The position numbers and the translations under genes were made by a program. From JAAYYM01 sp964631375 (lineage in GTDB: Bacteria > Bacillota > Clostridia > Lachnospirales > Lachnospiraceae), in the NCBI GenBank assembly GCA_964631375.1, contig CAZVYQ010000014.1, positions 1-57,276 on the forward strand: a DNA stretch of 57,276 nucleotides. The letters are read 5' to 3'. Positions 6,806 through 16,800 of the stretch are shown in pieces. Each line of letters starts with the position of its first letter. Position 1 is the stretch's first letter. The notes below the pieces were generated by a model that saw only the letters and a program-made list of their open reading frames with translations, was not told the origin of the DNA and searched no databases.

Positions 6806-8078
6806 GTTCTCCACCATCCCGACGTTTCTCTGCATACATCTTATATAATTCCTCTACAGCAAATGACATCTTTGTCACAACATTTTCTTTGGTAGGGTAG
6901 CAGTAGTAGGAGTCATTTTCTGTTGAAATATCAATGCAATCATAAGGCTTGACGTATACATAATCGTACTCCACATGGATTCCATACATACTCTTTGCAC
7001 TTCTGGTAATGCAATAAGGCTTTCCGCGATAGGCACCCTCTAGCCTTAATCCCTGTGCATCATGAATCAGTTTTGCATTGCCCAGATGAATAAAACTTTT
7101 GGCATGTGGCAACGAATAAACATCCACCCAATCTTCAAAGTGATAGGTTCCTTCTCTAACCTGCTTTCTGACCTCACTGCGTTCCCACTCAAACCAGTCC
7201 GGTATATGGCTGAATTTTGTTTCCCCATCCTCCATATGCAATTCTCCAAGTTCATCCATCTGCCACTTTGCCTTACATTGATTACACCATATGACACTAC
7301 CGTCAGATTCCATCTTGGACTCCGTGTGACATTCCGGGCATTGATATAATACCTTGTGAAGATTCTTGGCACGATTCGGTTCTGTTATTCTGATATTCTG
7401 TTCCTTTTGCCATTGATATTCATCATAATGCAAGGCATCTCTGACTACTTCGTTGATTTTTTCGACCGTATACTGTTCGATTTGCTCAACTGTCAGTACA
7501 CAGGTCATTGTTGAATAAAGAGGTACCTTCCTTGCATGATTATGATCCCAAAACGGTGTGTGAAGATAATCTCCATGGTGAAGCAATACTACAACAGGTG
7601 CCCGAAACATCTTGATCATCTTGCCGAGCGATTCTGGCAGAATGGCCGTTGTCCCGACTGGAGAATATCTCGCCTCAGGGTACATACATACAATATCACC
7701 ATATTCCTTCATACAGTAACGAATCGCTTTGATCAGACTCAGATCATTTGTAAACTTACGTTTGCAGATACATCCCAACAGTTCCATAATATGAGGACGT
7801 CTGTAGTATCCGTCAATGGTCGCCACATTATTGACCGGATGTGGAAAGGTTGCAATTGAGCACAGATTAAAATCCACAAAATACATATGATTTGAGAGCA
7901 ATAAATATGGCGGCTTTACATCGTCCATATGAATCTTTTCAATGCGATATTTCATCCCCATCATGGAAATCTTACTGATCAGCCACATCAAAAAAGTAAA
8001 CAATGGCAAAGGTTTTCTTGGTTTTATCTTTGTATGATACGGAATCACATTTTTCTTATAGTTTACGTCCATTTTCAC
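6795..8078 (-). CDS. PlsC-like lysophospholipid acyltransferase with zinc-ribbon insert
   Basis: Membrane-associated acyltransferase-like protein of 427 residues. The N-terminal half has the LPLAT signature: NHMYFVD (His64 to Asp69, the HX4D motif) and a second block CMYPEARYSP (131-140) replacing the usual FPEG. After about residue 240 there is a zinc ribbon, Cys247-X2-Cys250 and Cys265-X2-Cys268, and then a C-terminal region of about 150 residues without a recognised fold. The start is GTG at 8078 with GGAAG upstream; an ATG two codons later is an alternative. It sits between proA and shikimate kinase and overlaps the latter. The zinc ribbon is unusual for a PlsC protein. Confidence 0.8.
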   Translation of the reverse strand: MKMDVNYKKNVIPYHTKIKPRKPLPLFTFLMWLISKISMMGMKYRIEKIHMDDVKPPYLLLSNHMYFVDFNLCSIATFPHPVNNVATIDGYYRRPHIMELLGCICKRKFTNDLSLIKAIRYCMKEYGDIVCMYPEARYSPVGTTAILPESLGKMIKMFRAPVVVLLHHGDYLHTPFWDHNHARKVPLYSTMTCVLTVEQIEQYTVEKINEVVRDALHYDEYQWQKEQNIRITEPNRAKNLHKVLYQCPECHTESKMESDGSVIWCNQCKAKWQMDELGELHMEDGETKFSHIPDWFEWERSEVRKQVREGTYHFEDWVDVYSLPHAKSFIHLGNAKLIHDAQGLRLEGAYRGKPYCITRSAKSMYGIHVEYDYVYVKPYDCIDISTENDSYYCYPTKENVVTKMSFAVEELYKMYAEKRRDGGEHDR

Positions 8079-8121
8079 TACGCTTCCGGTTATTTTATCT
8101 AATGTACTTACCTATCGTTTT

Positions 8122-9399
8122 CTATAGATCGCGGAAATGAAATTGCTTTCTTCCTTCGGCATAATCTGCCACAATGTGTCCACTTCCGAACAGTTTATAT
8201 TTATATGTTACCAGACCCTCCAGCCCAACCGGTCCTCTGGCATGCAGTTTTCCGGTACTCACACCGACCTCAGCCCCAAAGCCGTATTTAAATCCATCTG
8301 AAAATCGGGTAGAGCAATTGCAGTATACACCTGCCGAATCCACCAGCTGCATAAATCGCTTTGCTGTTTCCTGATCCTCGGTAATAATACTGTCTGTATG
8401 ATGAGATCCATATCGATTGATATGCTCTGCTGCCTCCTCCATACTGTCCACCAGTTTGACAGAAATGATATAGTCCAGATACTCCGTACAAAAATCCTGT
8501 TCATCCGCATGAACGCATTGAATGATATTTTGAACCTCCTTGGTTCCTCTGATTTCCACATGCTTATCTCCAAAAGCCTTCGCGAGCTCCGGAAGCAACA
8601 TCTTTGCAGCATTTCTGTGAACCAACAGGGTCTCTGCCGCATTGCAGACAGCCACATATTGCGTCTTGGAATCAATGATAATCGGGATGGCCTTCTCCAT
8701 ATCAAACTTCTGATCAACATACACATGACAGATTCCATCTGCATGACCCATAACAGGAATCCTGGTATGTTCCATAATATATCTGACAAATGCATTGGAG
8801 CCTCTCGGAATCAACAGATCAACCGCATCATCACATTCCAACAGTTCATCGATCTGTGAACGCATTTCTGCCTGAGCCATACATCCCTCCGGAAGTCCTG
8901 CTCCCACTGCGGCATTATAGATTGTCTCAAACAAAGCACGATTTGTATGAAGTGCTTCACTTCCACCCTTTAGGATGGCACAATTTCCACTCTTCAGACA
9001 AAGTGTTGCGATCTGAACAAGTGCATCGGGTCTGGACTCGAAGATAACACCAATGACACCGATCGGACAGGTTTCACGATATAATGTCAGTCCCTGATCC
9101 AACGCTCTCGAAAGCTGTAGTCTAAATAACGGATCCGGCAAGCCTGCCAACTGATGAATTCCCTCTATCACTCCTCGGAGCTTTCCTTCGTCAAATTTCA
9201 GTCTTTTCAACACTGGCATTGCAACATGTTCTTCTTCGGCAGCTTTGATATCCAGATCATTTGCTTTTAACAGTTTCTCTTTATTTTTCTCCAACGCTTC
9301 CGCCACTGCTCTAAGAGCATTGTTTCTGTCCTTCTCTGAAAGGATCGCCATTTTTGTACTGTCTTCCTTCAGTTTTCTAGCCTGTTCTCTGATATTCAT
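8122..9399 (-). CDS. proA: Glutamate-5-semialdehyde dehydrogenase (gamma-glutamyl phosphate reductase)
   Basis: NADPH-dependent reduction of gamma-glutamyl phosphate, the second step of proline synthesis. At 425 residues it is full length. Key segments are ESRPDALVQIATLCLKSGN (121-139), IPRGSNAFVRYIM (197-209), the catalytic Cys252 in YVAVCNAAETLL, and the C-terminal LHARGPVGLEGL. It belongs to the aldehyde dehydrogenase superfamily. proB, its usual partner, is not in the window. It is the first gene of the minus-strand run that continues through the acyltransferase (43 nt gap), shikimate kinase, DJ-1 and WYL genes. A 5' leader hairpin is listed separately. Confidence 0.95.
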   Translation of the reverse strand: MNIREQARKLKEDSTKMAILSEKDRNNALRAVAEALEKNKEKLLKANDLDIKAAEEEHVAMPVLKRLKFDEGKLRGVIEGIHQLAGLPDPLFRLQLSRALDQGLTLYRETCPIGVIGVIFESRPDALVQIATLCLKSGNCAILKGGSEALHTNRALFETIYNAAVGAGLPEGCMAQAEMRSQIDELLECDDAVDLLIPRGSNAFVRYIMEHTRIPVMGHADGICHVYVDQKFDMEKAIPIIIDSKTQYVAVCNAAETLLVHRNAAKMLLPELAKAFGDKHVEIRGTKEVQNIIQCVHADEQDFCTEYLDYIISVKLVDSMEEAAEHINRYGSHHTDSIITEDQETAKRFMQLVDSAGVYCNCSTRFSDGFKYGFGAEVGVSTGKLHARGPVGLEGLVTYKYKLFGSGHIVADYAEGRKQFHFRDL

Positions 9400-9428
9400 T
9401 CGATTAACCTTTCCTTCCTGTATCCTTC

Positions 9429-9470
9429 ATGATAAACCCGTCGATCAGTTATCAGCAGTCTGTTTATCAT
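9429..9470 (-). promoter_or_regulatory. Leader hairpin upstream of proA
   Basis: Perfect 9-bp arms ATGATAAAC (9429-9437) and GTTTATCAT (9462-9470) flank a 24-nt loop in the proA leader. There is no T-run, so it is not an ordinary terminator. It may affect mRNA stability or control, or be an operator; function is unknown. Confidence 0.4.
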
Positions 9471-9549
9471 TTCATTCTAAATCGAGTATATCACGAAATC
9501 TTTCTGTTTCCTACACCCTGTTTTTAAATGATTACAACAGCGTTCCTAT

Positions 9550-9578
9550 TTGACAGTTTTTATAAATCAATATATGAT
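9550..9578 (+). promoter_or_regulatory. Sigma-A-type promoter of the SIMPL gene
   Basis: TTGACA (9550-9555) and TATGAT (9573-9578) with 17 bp between. The ATG follows at 9651 after GGGGAG. Confidence 0.7.
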
Positions 9579-9650
9579 GTAGATAAATAATTATAGCAAA
9601 TCTGTTTGTAGGCAATTACAGACAGAATATTGTGAACAGGGGAGAAAAGT

Positions 9651-10433
9651 ATGGATAACGAAACAAAAAAGACATCTGATAATCATCATTCCATGAATGG
9701 TATCATCATTACCGGAATCGCAGGGATCTGTCTGATCGTATGTACATTAATTTTGACTATGGGTTTTGTAAGCTATAAAAGCAAAGGTCCCAGCAGTGGT
9801 ATCACAGCCACCGGTTCAGCCAGTTGTGATTTTGAATCAGATCTGATTGTATGGCGAGGCTATTTTTCCGCTTACGGAGTTACATCAGAGGCAGCCTATC
9901 GTACGATTAAAAAGGATTCGGATGCAGTTAAACAATATCTGATCGAACAGGGCATCAATGAAGATGAGATTGTCTTCAGCTCTATCAACATCAGTGAGCA
10001 TTACACTGAATTGTACAATGATGAAGGTGATTATGTCGGCGACGAGCAGGATGGCTATGATTTGTATCAGGATGTATGTATCACATCCTCTGAAGTAGAT
10101 AAAGTAGAAAAGATCTCACGTGACATCTCCGGACTGATTGAATCCGGTATCAAGTTCTCCTCCGATGCACCGGAGTATTACTATACAAAGTTAGATGAAT
10201 TAAAGCTTCAATTAATCGAGGATGCTACTGCAAATGCAAAGCAGCGAATTGACATCATGGCCACACAGGCAGGCGAACTGCCGGGCAGACTCTCCAGTGC
10301 GAATTTAGGTGTCTTCCAGATCACGGCAACCAACTCTGATTCGGAGGAATACAGTTATGGTGGTACCTTTAACACATCTTCTCGATTAAAGACTGCAAGT
10401 ATTACCGTAAAGCTGAATTACAATGTAAGATAA
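9651..10433 (+). CDS. SIMPL (DUF541) domain membrane-anchored protein
   Basis: Protein of 260 residues with a short cytoplasmic N-terminus, one membrane segment at about 16-41, and an extracytoplasmic SIMPL domain from about 50 to the end. Features are the opening ITATGSASCDFESDLIVWR, the repeated-lysine helix AVKQYLIEQGINEDEIVFS, and the closing strand KTASITVKLNYNV. SIMPL proteins are found in envelopes and the periplasm; in some bacteria they assemble into large particles, but the general role is unclear. It has its own promoter and shares a bidirectional terminator with the convergent ABC permease gene. Confidence 0.85.
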   Translation: MDNETKKTSDNHHSMNGIIITGIAGICLIVCTLILTMGFVSYKSKGPSSGITATGSASCDFESDLIVWRGYFSAYGVTSEAAYRTIKKDSDAVKQYLIEQGINEDEIVFSSINISEHYTELYNDEGDYVGDEQDGYDLYQDVCITSSEVDKVEKISRDISGLIESGIKFSSDAPEYYYTKLDELKLQLIEDATANAKQRIDIMATQAGELPGRLSSANLGVFQITATNSDSEEYSYGGTFNTSSRLKTASITVKLNYNVR

Positions 10434-10453
10434 CCAACGTATCGTTAGATACA

Positions 10454-10487
10454 CAAAAAACTTCCGGTGTCTGCCGGAAGTTTTTTT
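10454..10487. terminator. Bidirectional rho-independent terminator
   Basis: Arms AAAAAACTTCCGG and CCGGAAGTTTTTTT pair around a 7-nt loop, with T-runs on both strands. It serves the plus-strand SIMPL gene and the minus-strand ABC permease that ends at 10503. Confidence 0.92.
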
Positions 10488-10502
10488 GTGACATTTCTGA
10501 TT

Positions 10503-11615
10503 CTAACTTGTCTCCTGATAATTCTTATACCTTCGATATCCCAGACAACCCGCCAGCAGACATATAAACAATGCGAAGCCAAGTGCAGAGAAAAATACGG
10601 AACCCAGGATTCTCACCGGCAAGAAAATAGGAAACCATCTTGCCAGTCTTTCAATCCATGCAGTCACGATATTGAGTGGCAGCATCGGATGTATATACGC
10701 TACATAGATATACGGAAGAATCAGCATACCAAGTCCACAGAGAATACTGGTGAAGGGCTGCTTACATATAGCAGATACAGCCAGTGTAATACAGGTACTC
10801 ATGATCACACTGATCAACCCCAGCAAAAGTATTTCTCCTACCGACGCTCCTATACTGTTTCCAAACAATCCCATCATATCAGGTTTCATATACCCTATCA
10901 AAGCTCCGCTTGCGTTCAATCCATCTGTCCCAAAGAAAACGCTATAGGAGAGGATCGTTGCTCCACATACAATAATATATAAAGCAACAGAGAAGGCGAG
11001 TGCTGCAAGTATCTTCATAATGATGTCTTTTTTCTTGCCATGTCGCGTTGTAAGCAAAATTGGTGCTGTTTTTAGTGCATACTCCTCTGTAAACACATTG
11101 GCGACAGCGATGATGATCACAAAATTGATCAAAATAAGTACCATATCCAAAGTCATCATCATCTGTCTCCAGCCTTCACAATAGGCAAAATAAAGTTGAT
11201 TTTCTGTGTATTCCTTAAGCTGATCAATCTGATCTCCGGAGTATAACTCAAGTTCATCCGCTGTATAATCATAAGTTTCCGTATATGGAGTCAAATGGTC
11301 TGTTACCCAATGATTGCAAAAATTTCCGTCACGATAGTATCCCTTATCATCATTCATCTCATATACACTAAATCCGTATTGGTCAACAATTGCCTGTGCG
11401 GTTTCTTCGGTAAGCTGACCCTCGAATTGCTTTGTAATCTCTCGATCCATTCGTGCTGCATCCATTCCTCTATAAACCACACCATCTACCACACAGGTAT
11501 AATCCTTGCTTGTTACATAAAAATAAAATATCAGCCATGCAAGCATTAACAGTAGTCCAAACAGTACAATCTTTTTTGTCCAGATCTTACCGCTCTCATA
11601 ACAGAATATGTTCAT
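10503..11615 (-). CDS. ABC transporter permease (ABC-2-like membrane protein)
   Basis: Integral membrane protein of about 371 residues. One membrane segment near the N-terminus (IVLFGLLLMLAWLIFYFYV) is followed by a large hydrophilic region of about 120 residues, then five or so membrane segments. The start at 11615 is chosen because AGGAGG lies 9 nt upstream; it overlaps the 3' end of the ATPase gene by 20 nt. It is the last gene of the sigma factor / membrane protein / ATPase / permease run and should form an exporter with the ATPase. The substrate is unknown. It ends at the bidirectional terminator. Confidence 0.8.
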   Translation of the reverse strand: MNIFCYESGKIWTKKIVLFGLLLMLAWLIFYFYVTSKDYTCVVDGVVYRGMDAARMDREITKQFEGQLTEETAQAIVDQYGFSVYEMNDDKGYYRDGNFCNHWVTDHLTPYTETYDYTADELELYSGDQIDQLKEYTENQLYFAYCEGWRQMMMTLDMVLILINFVIIIAVANVFTEEYALKTAPILLTTRHGKKKDIIMKILAALAFSVALYIIVCGATILSYSVFFGTDGLNASGALIGYMKPDMMGLFGNSIGASVGEILLLGLISVIMSTCITLAVSAICKQPFTSILCGLGMLILPYIYVAYIHPMLPLNIVTAWIERLARWFPIFLPVRILGSVFFSALGFALFICLLAGCLGYRRYKNYQETS

Positions 11616-12489
11616 TTCGATCAACCTCCTCCGAAAAATAGTATAGATATACGTCCTCCAGAGTCGGTTCCACGATGGCGGCATTCTCTAGTGGTTTTTC
11701 ATCTGATACGATTCGTAACTTAACTCCTTCTTCTACATTTTTAAGATTACTGATTGCAAATTTTCTGTTCATATTATCTACCTCGTTTGATGCAATCAGC
11801 GCCTCAAACACATGCCCTTTGGCAAGCTTCACGATATCCTCCGGTCGACCGGTCTTGATAATCTGACCAGCCTTCATAATGATCAACTGATTTGCGATAT
11901 ACTCGACATCCGAAACAATATGTGTCGATAAAATAATGATTCTGTCCTTACCAAGAGAACTGATGATATTACGAAATCGAATACGCTCCTTTGGGTCCAG
12001 TCCGGAGGTTGGTTCGTCAAGGATCAAAAGTTTAGGATCATTCAGCAAAGCCTGTGCAATTCCCAGCCTTCTCAGCATTCCCCCTGAAAATGTCTTGATC
12101 TTCTTGTTTTTCTCTCCAGCAAGTCCAACCAGTGCAAGCAGTTCATCTACCTTTTCTCTGGCAGTCTCAACCGGAATCGCCTTTAATGACGCCAAATACA
12201 TCATATATCGAAGTGCTGTGAAATCCGGATAAAAACCAAAGGTCTGTGGCAAATAGCCTAATATACTTCTATACTCACTGCCTAATTCATGAACATCGAT
12301 ATTGTTATACACGATCTCACCTTTTGTCGGACGCAGAATATCGCAGATCATACGCATTAAAGTCGTCTTCCCCGCTCCATTTGCTCCCAATAGCCCATAA
12401 ACACCATTGACAAAATGGTAAGACACATTATCAACTGCTATTTTATTTTTGTATTGCTTAGACAATCTGTCCAATGTTAATTCATACAT
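11596..12489 (-). CDS. ABC transporter ATP-binding protein
   Basis: Cytoplasmic ATPase of 297 residues that energises the adjacent permease. It has Walker A GANGAGKTT (35-43), a Q-loop near YLPQTFGFYPDF, signature FSGGMLRRL (134-142), Walker B LLILDEP and the switch histidine in STHIVSD. The family is of the CcmA/drug-export type, often paired with ABC-2 permeases. I chose the ATG at 12489, which gives the normal MYELTLDRLSKQY beginning; longer versions start inside the upstream gene. It overlaps the upstream membrane protein gene by 13 nt and the downstream permease by 20 nt, a tightly coupled operon. Confidence 0.92.
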   Translation of the reverse strand: MYELTLDRLSKQYKNKIAVDNVSYHFVNGVYGLLGANGAGKTTLMRMICDILRPTKGEIVYNNIDVHELGSEYRSILGYLPQTFGFYPDFTALRYMMYLASLKAIPVETAREKVDELLALVGLAGEKNKKIKTFSGGMLRRLGIAQALLNDPKLLILDEPTSGLDPKERIRFRNIISSLGKDRIIILSTHIVSDVEYIANQLIIMKAGQIIKTGRPEDIVKLAKGHVFEALIASNEVDNMNRKFAISNLKNVEEGVKLRIVSDEKPLENAAIVEPTLEDVYLYYFSEEVDRNEHILL

Positions 12490-13217
12490 AATACTTCCCT
12501 TTCTTCCAGTACAGATATGATATGTCTGATCTCCAGGCTCACTCCTATCATCGAACACAGTAAAATGATAAACCACAATCCTTTATTTGCTGCGTCTCGA
12601 AAGCCCGGTATACTCACAACAATTGATGAAAAGGCTCCGACAAAAACACCTGCAAGAAAGTACGTATAAGCCGGATTCTTTCCTCTTGTCATGATAAAAA
12701 TCATAAGATAACAAAAATTAGATATGACAAATGGTACCAGTACAAACAAACTGAATGAAATCAGATCGCAGTCCATTCGATTGGTCAAAATCATAACAAA
12801 AACAAACATCATATCAATGGATCCAAAAAAGATCATTTTGATGCAAAACAACTGTTTACTGCTAAAGAAACATGTCTGTTCCAATTCCATCATATTGTAA
12901 GCTATATTTTTATTTAGCTCATGAGCTCCGATGACTCCTACGGCAGATGCCAAAATTGTGATCGTATTCAATAATCCATAGAGTTCTGTTTGAAACAGAT
13001 TCAACATATGGAGGATAAAAGATGCAAGCAGCATAAATCCAAACTGCAGGATCCAATACTGAACAGAAATAAATCGAATTTGGTCTAAAAACAGCCTCCA
13101 AACAGAAGGGATATAATAATATGTTTTCTGATCGACTGCCACGCGGATATTTGTCAAAGCTTGATTTCTCTTCTCTTCATCGATCTGCATTTCATGTTGT
13201 TTAAAAAGTTGTTCCAT
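12477..13217 (-). CDS. Membrane protein of the ECF-sigma / ABC operon, unknown family
   Basis: Protein of 246 residues with a soluble N-terminal region of about 50 residues followed by six or so membrane segments. It starts with a strong GGAGG 6 nt before ATG and overlaps the sigma factor's 3' end by 17 nt. Its place between an ECF sigma factor and an ABC exporter is where an anti-sigma factor is often found, but there is no zinc-binding His-Cys-Cys motif. It could be the sensor that controls the sigma factor, or a second permease-like subunit. I do not recognise the family. Confidence 0.75.
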   Translation of the reverse strand: MEQLFKQHEMQIDEEKRNQALTNIRVAVDQKTYYYIPSVWRLFLDQIRFISVQYWILQFGFMLLASFILHMLNLFQTELYGLLNTITILASAVGVIGAHELNKNIAYNMMELEQTCFFSSKQLFCIKMIFFGSIDMMFVFVMILTNRMDCDLISFSLFVLVPFVISNFCYLMIFIMTRGKNPAYTYFLAGVFVGAFSSIVVSIPGFRDAANKGLWFIILLCSMIGVSLEIRHIISVLEEREVLCMN

Positions 13218-13743
13218 AGAAATCCTCCTTCCGCAATACTCTCTGTAATTTCTCTGTACCCTGCTTAATCCTTGATTTTACCGTCGACAGATTGGCTCCG
13301 GTTGCCTTCGCTATCTCTCGGTATTTAAGGTTTTGATAATAAAACAAAATGATTGCTTCTCTTTGTGATTCATTTAGCGTTCTCAGTGCTTCATAAAGTG
13401 ATAATGTGGTTGTCCTATCCTCCTCAAGCAAACGTCTACTTGGTATCTGTTCCATCTCCTCAGCCTCTATTGCCACCACATTTGGATTCTGTCCGCGAAA
13501 GTAATCAATGCAGACATTCCGTGCTATGGTCAACAGATAGCCCTTTAGATTTTTATAACGATACCGATCAACATAGCGGATAAATCTGATAAATGTTTCC
13601 TGTGCCAGATCATAGGATTGTTCACTGTTTCCTGTCTGATAGCAGCAAAATCTATAGATATCATCGTAGTATTTTTCTGCAATATCATTCAGATACTGTT
13701 TCTTCCCGCACTGTATCTCTTTGATTAATTCCTTATCCTCCAA
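13201..13743 (-). CDS. ECF-type RNA polymerase sigma factor
   Basis: Sigma-70-family protein of 180 residues. Region 2 includes YDLAQETFIRFIRYVDRYRY followed by KGYLLTIARNVCIDYFR; region 4 is EAIILFYYQNLKYREIAKATGANLSTVKSRI, a clear helix-turn-helix. Regions 1 and 3 are missing, as in the ECF group. The start codon is TTG at 13743, 6 nt after AAGGAGG; no better start is visible. It probably directs transcription of its own operon, including the ABC exporter, in response to an envelope stress. The leader has a near-perfect palindrome beside the -10 element. Confidence 0.92.
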   Translation of the reverse strand: MEDKELIKEIQCGKKQYLNDIAEKYYDDIYRFCCYQTGNSEQSYDLAQETFIRFIRYVDRYRYKNLKGYLLTIARNVCIDYFRGQNPNVVAIEAEEMEQIPSRRLLEEDRTTTLSLYEALRTLNESQREAIILFYYQNLKYREIAKATGANLSTVKSRIKQGTEKLQRVLRKEDFYGTTF

Positions 13744-13763
13744 GGTATTCCTCCTTGTGTTCT

Positions 13764-13805
13764 GTAAAACGTCTTACAATATATATAACAATAATTATCG
13801 TACAA
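13764..13805 (-). promoter_or_regulatory. Promoter and palindrome upstream of the ECF sigma operon
   Basis: On the minus strand TTGTAC (13800-13805) and TATATT (13778-13783) are 16 bp apart. Directly downstream of the -10 is a 14-bp palindrome centred on ACGT, GTAA-AACGTC-TTAC in plus orientation with one mismatched pair (13764-13777). It covers the likely transcription start and could be an operator. Confidence 0.5.
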
Positions 13806-13813
13806 AAGTTTTA

Positions 13814-13839
13814 ATCCCACTGTAAATTACCGGTGGGAT
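13814..13839 (-). terminator. Weak terminator-like hairpin after the HelD-like gene
   Basis: Arms ATCCCAC and GTGGGAT flank a 12-nt loop, starting 18 nt after the stop at 13857. The following minus-strand sequence is only moderately T-rich (ATTAAAACTTTTG), so termination may be weak. Confidence 0.45.
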
Positions 13840-13856
13840 CAAACTATCTCAATATT

Positions 13857-16800
13857 TTATAATGCTGACCTAAAAAAATAATCAATCTGCTTCTCGTCTT
13901 CTATGTATAAATAAGGACCATAAGTAGGTATCGTACAGCACATGACACGTTTTTCTGCCGGAATGAATAACTGATATCCCTGATTTGACATGATGCAGGC
14001 CGGTCTGTTTGACTTCGCACCGTGAGAAATATAACGGGCGGCATTTGTAAGATCCAGCCATATATCATCAGTGATACCTCTTGCCTTTAGAATTTCTTTT
14101 TTGGTCCAGTCAAAGTATGTCCAAGTCTGGTTCTTAGGCACATTACCGACCTGTCTCGGCAGCTTGCTGCTCTCTGAGAGAAGCAGCCTGTTGGATTGAT
14201 TGTAAAATGCAACATGACCCAATCTCCTGTCGATACGGACAAGCACTTTCTCCGTACGAATCTCTATCGCATCCTTGGCTTCTCTGCAGTTCCACTTCAA
14301 ATTCTGTGTCCCGTCGATTTCTGTAGGAAGCTCTGCCAGACCATGAATGGGATCTCTTGCAAAGCTGACACGAATCGTATTGTTTGCGATTGGTGTGATA
14401 CGAAGTATTCCATAGGCACTGGTAATCTCGACAAATTGCTTGCTCTGGCTAACCCAGCGAACCGACATACTCAGGTTCGGATGTCCTAACGGTCTGAGAC
14501 TGGTGCTTCCCGGCATCTCGCCAAACTCAGATACCGATTTCATCTGTTGACTGTCAACCGGACGATTCCTCTTCTCTGTACTCTGTTCAGCAGCGATTTT
14601 TCCTACTGTTCGATAATAATCCACCTTGCGTCCGATCGTCTTTCTTGCAGACGTATTTGCAGCAGTCTTCTCTGGGTCTGCCTTATGAATGATGATTCTC
14701 TTTGGCCCGATCTGGTTTCGAAGTTCCATCTCTCGCTTGCCTTTCATCGCTCTGTCAAGCTCCACCTCTTTTTTTGTCTTTGGTTCTTCTTCAGGCATTT
14801 TGGAGACAACAGGTGCAGACTGCACCACGAGAAACTTCTGTTTCTGCTCCTCAGACACCGGTACTGCAATCAGTTCTGTCAATTGACCGCAATAAAGCAC
14901 CACCAATTCATGAAGAGCTCTGGTCGCTGCCACATACAGTAACTTTGCAAAACCATCCTCTGACGGATAATTTAGTGTATTTGCATTGAACAAAAGAACC
15001 GCATCAAATTCCAAACCCTTTGAATACTCAATCGGAAGTACCATGACCCCACTACCGAACTCTTCTGTTTCCGCTCGGAAGTCTCGAAGTTGTATTTTGG
15101 TATGCAGCTTCTCTGATGCTCTCGTAGCCTCATCATCATCTCGGCAGATCACTGCGATCGTCTCATACCCCTGAGCCTGCCATTTTTGTATAGTATCTAC
15201 TGCCTTCACGATCAGTTGCTCTTCGTTTCTGCATTCTTTAGTTTGAACTTCATTACCATGACGAATGATGGGTTCGATCGGATAAATCGGAAATCTTCCA
15301 TGTTGGAGAATATTCATTGCGAACTGTGAAATCTCTACTGTGTTACGATAACTCTTTCGTAAAAGACCGAAATAATCAAACGGATCCGGAAGCATCAAGC
15401 CTCTCAATTCCTCCCAGTCTGTTAAGCCGTAATCAAAATAAATATTCTGTGAGACATCTCCCATGATTGTATACGTACATTTACTCAAACAGTATTTCAA
15501 TGCTCCATAGACCATCATGCCGAAATCCTGTGCCTCATCAATCACCACATGACTGGCCTCCTGAATGACCTCTGTTTCCTTGATCCTCTTATAGAGATAG
15601 GCAAGAGCCGCCAGGTCATACAGATCCAGTTCTGTCCCCGGAAATGGCACCATGCTCCCCTTCAGATGCTGTTCCCGCAAAAACTGATCATACAGTTCAA
15701 AAATAGATCCTTTCCATTCACGTTTCCCAAAATAAGTCTCATAGTATCCGGTCAGAGACTTCTGAACATCGGGAGGATAGGAATAATACTTTCCGTAAAT
15801 CTCATTTTCGAGACGGGAAATCAGATGCTCTGTCAATTTTTCCTGCTTGTCCACACGTGACAGGTACCGAAATTTTTTAAGCAGTTTTTCAATTGCAGAT
15901 TGACTCATCAATAAATGATGGGTTCTCTCAATTATGACATCCTCTCTCGGGATAATGCTCCATTCATATCGCTCACAAAAATCCTCCAGTTCATGAAACC
16001 AGGAAAAGCTCCCTTTCACAGAAATAGCCGGATCATTTTTATTAAGTTCTTTTACAGTATATTTTTGATCGTCCCAATCCTCATACAATAGTCTGGTAAA
16101 CAGTTGTTCCATCGTCATCTGAGATACACCGTAGACATCCAGATCCGGTAGGATTCCTGTTATATAATTCAGCAAGATGCGATTACTTCCTATAATATAG
16201 AAATCCTTGGGCTGAAATTCCAGATCATAATTATATAAGATATATGAAATCCTATGCATCGCTACCGTTGTCTTGCCGGAGCCGGCTCCACCCTGAACAA
16301 TGACATTGTGTTGTGGTTTCTTGCGAATTATTTCATTTTGTTCCTGTTGTATCGTTGCTATGATCTCGCCTAAAACAGCTCGTTTGTTTCTGGCAAGATA
16401 CTTCGTCAGCAACTCATCATTGGCAACGACATCCGTGTCATAAAAATCTTTGAGCTCATCGTCTATGATCTCATATGTACGTTTTCTGGATAAATCGATC
16501 TCATACGAACCCTCACCCTTGACCGAATAGGTACAAGATCCCAATGATTTCTCATAATATACAGAAGCAATCGGAGCCCGCCAGTCTATTACTCTGGGTT
16601 TTGCCGCATCCTCGGCAATGACAGACTTTCCGATATAATAACACTCCGGCTTCTGTATTGTCGTATCTATAAAATCAATTCTGCCAAAGTAGGGCTTTTT
16701 TCTGCATCTTTCTGACCGAAGCAGATCCTGTCTGACCTGTTTGAATCTGGCATCGGTATTAAACCATTGTGCCCTGCCCTCTTTATCACTGACATCATAG

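Noticed and set aside
8122..9399. proB expected beside proA
   Set aside because: No glutamate 5-kinase motif is present anywhere in the window; the downstream neighbours are unrelated.
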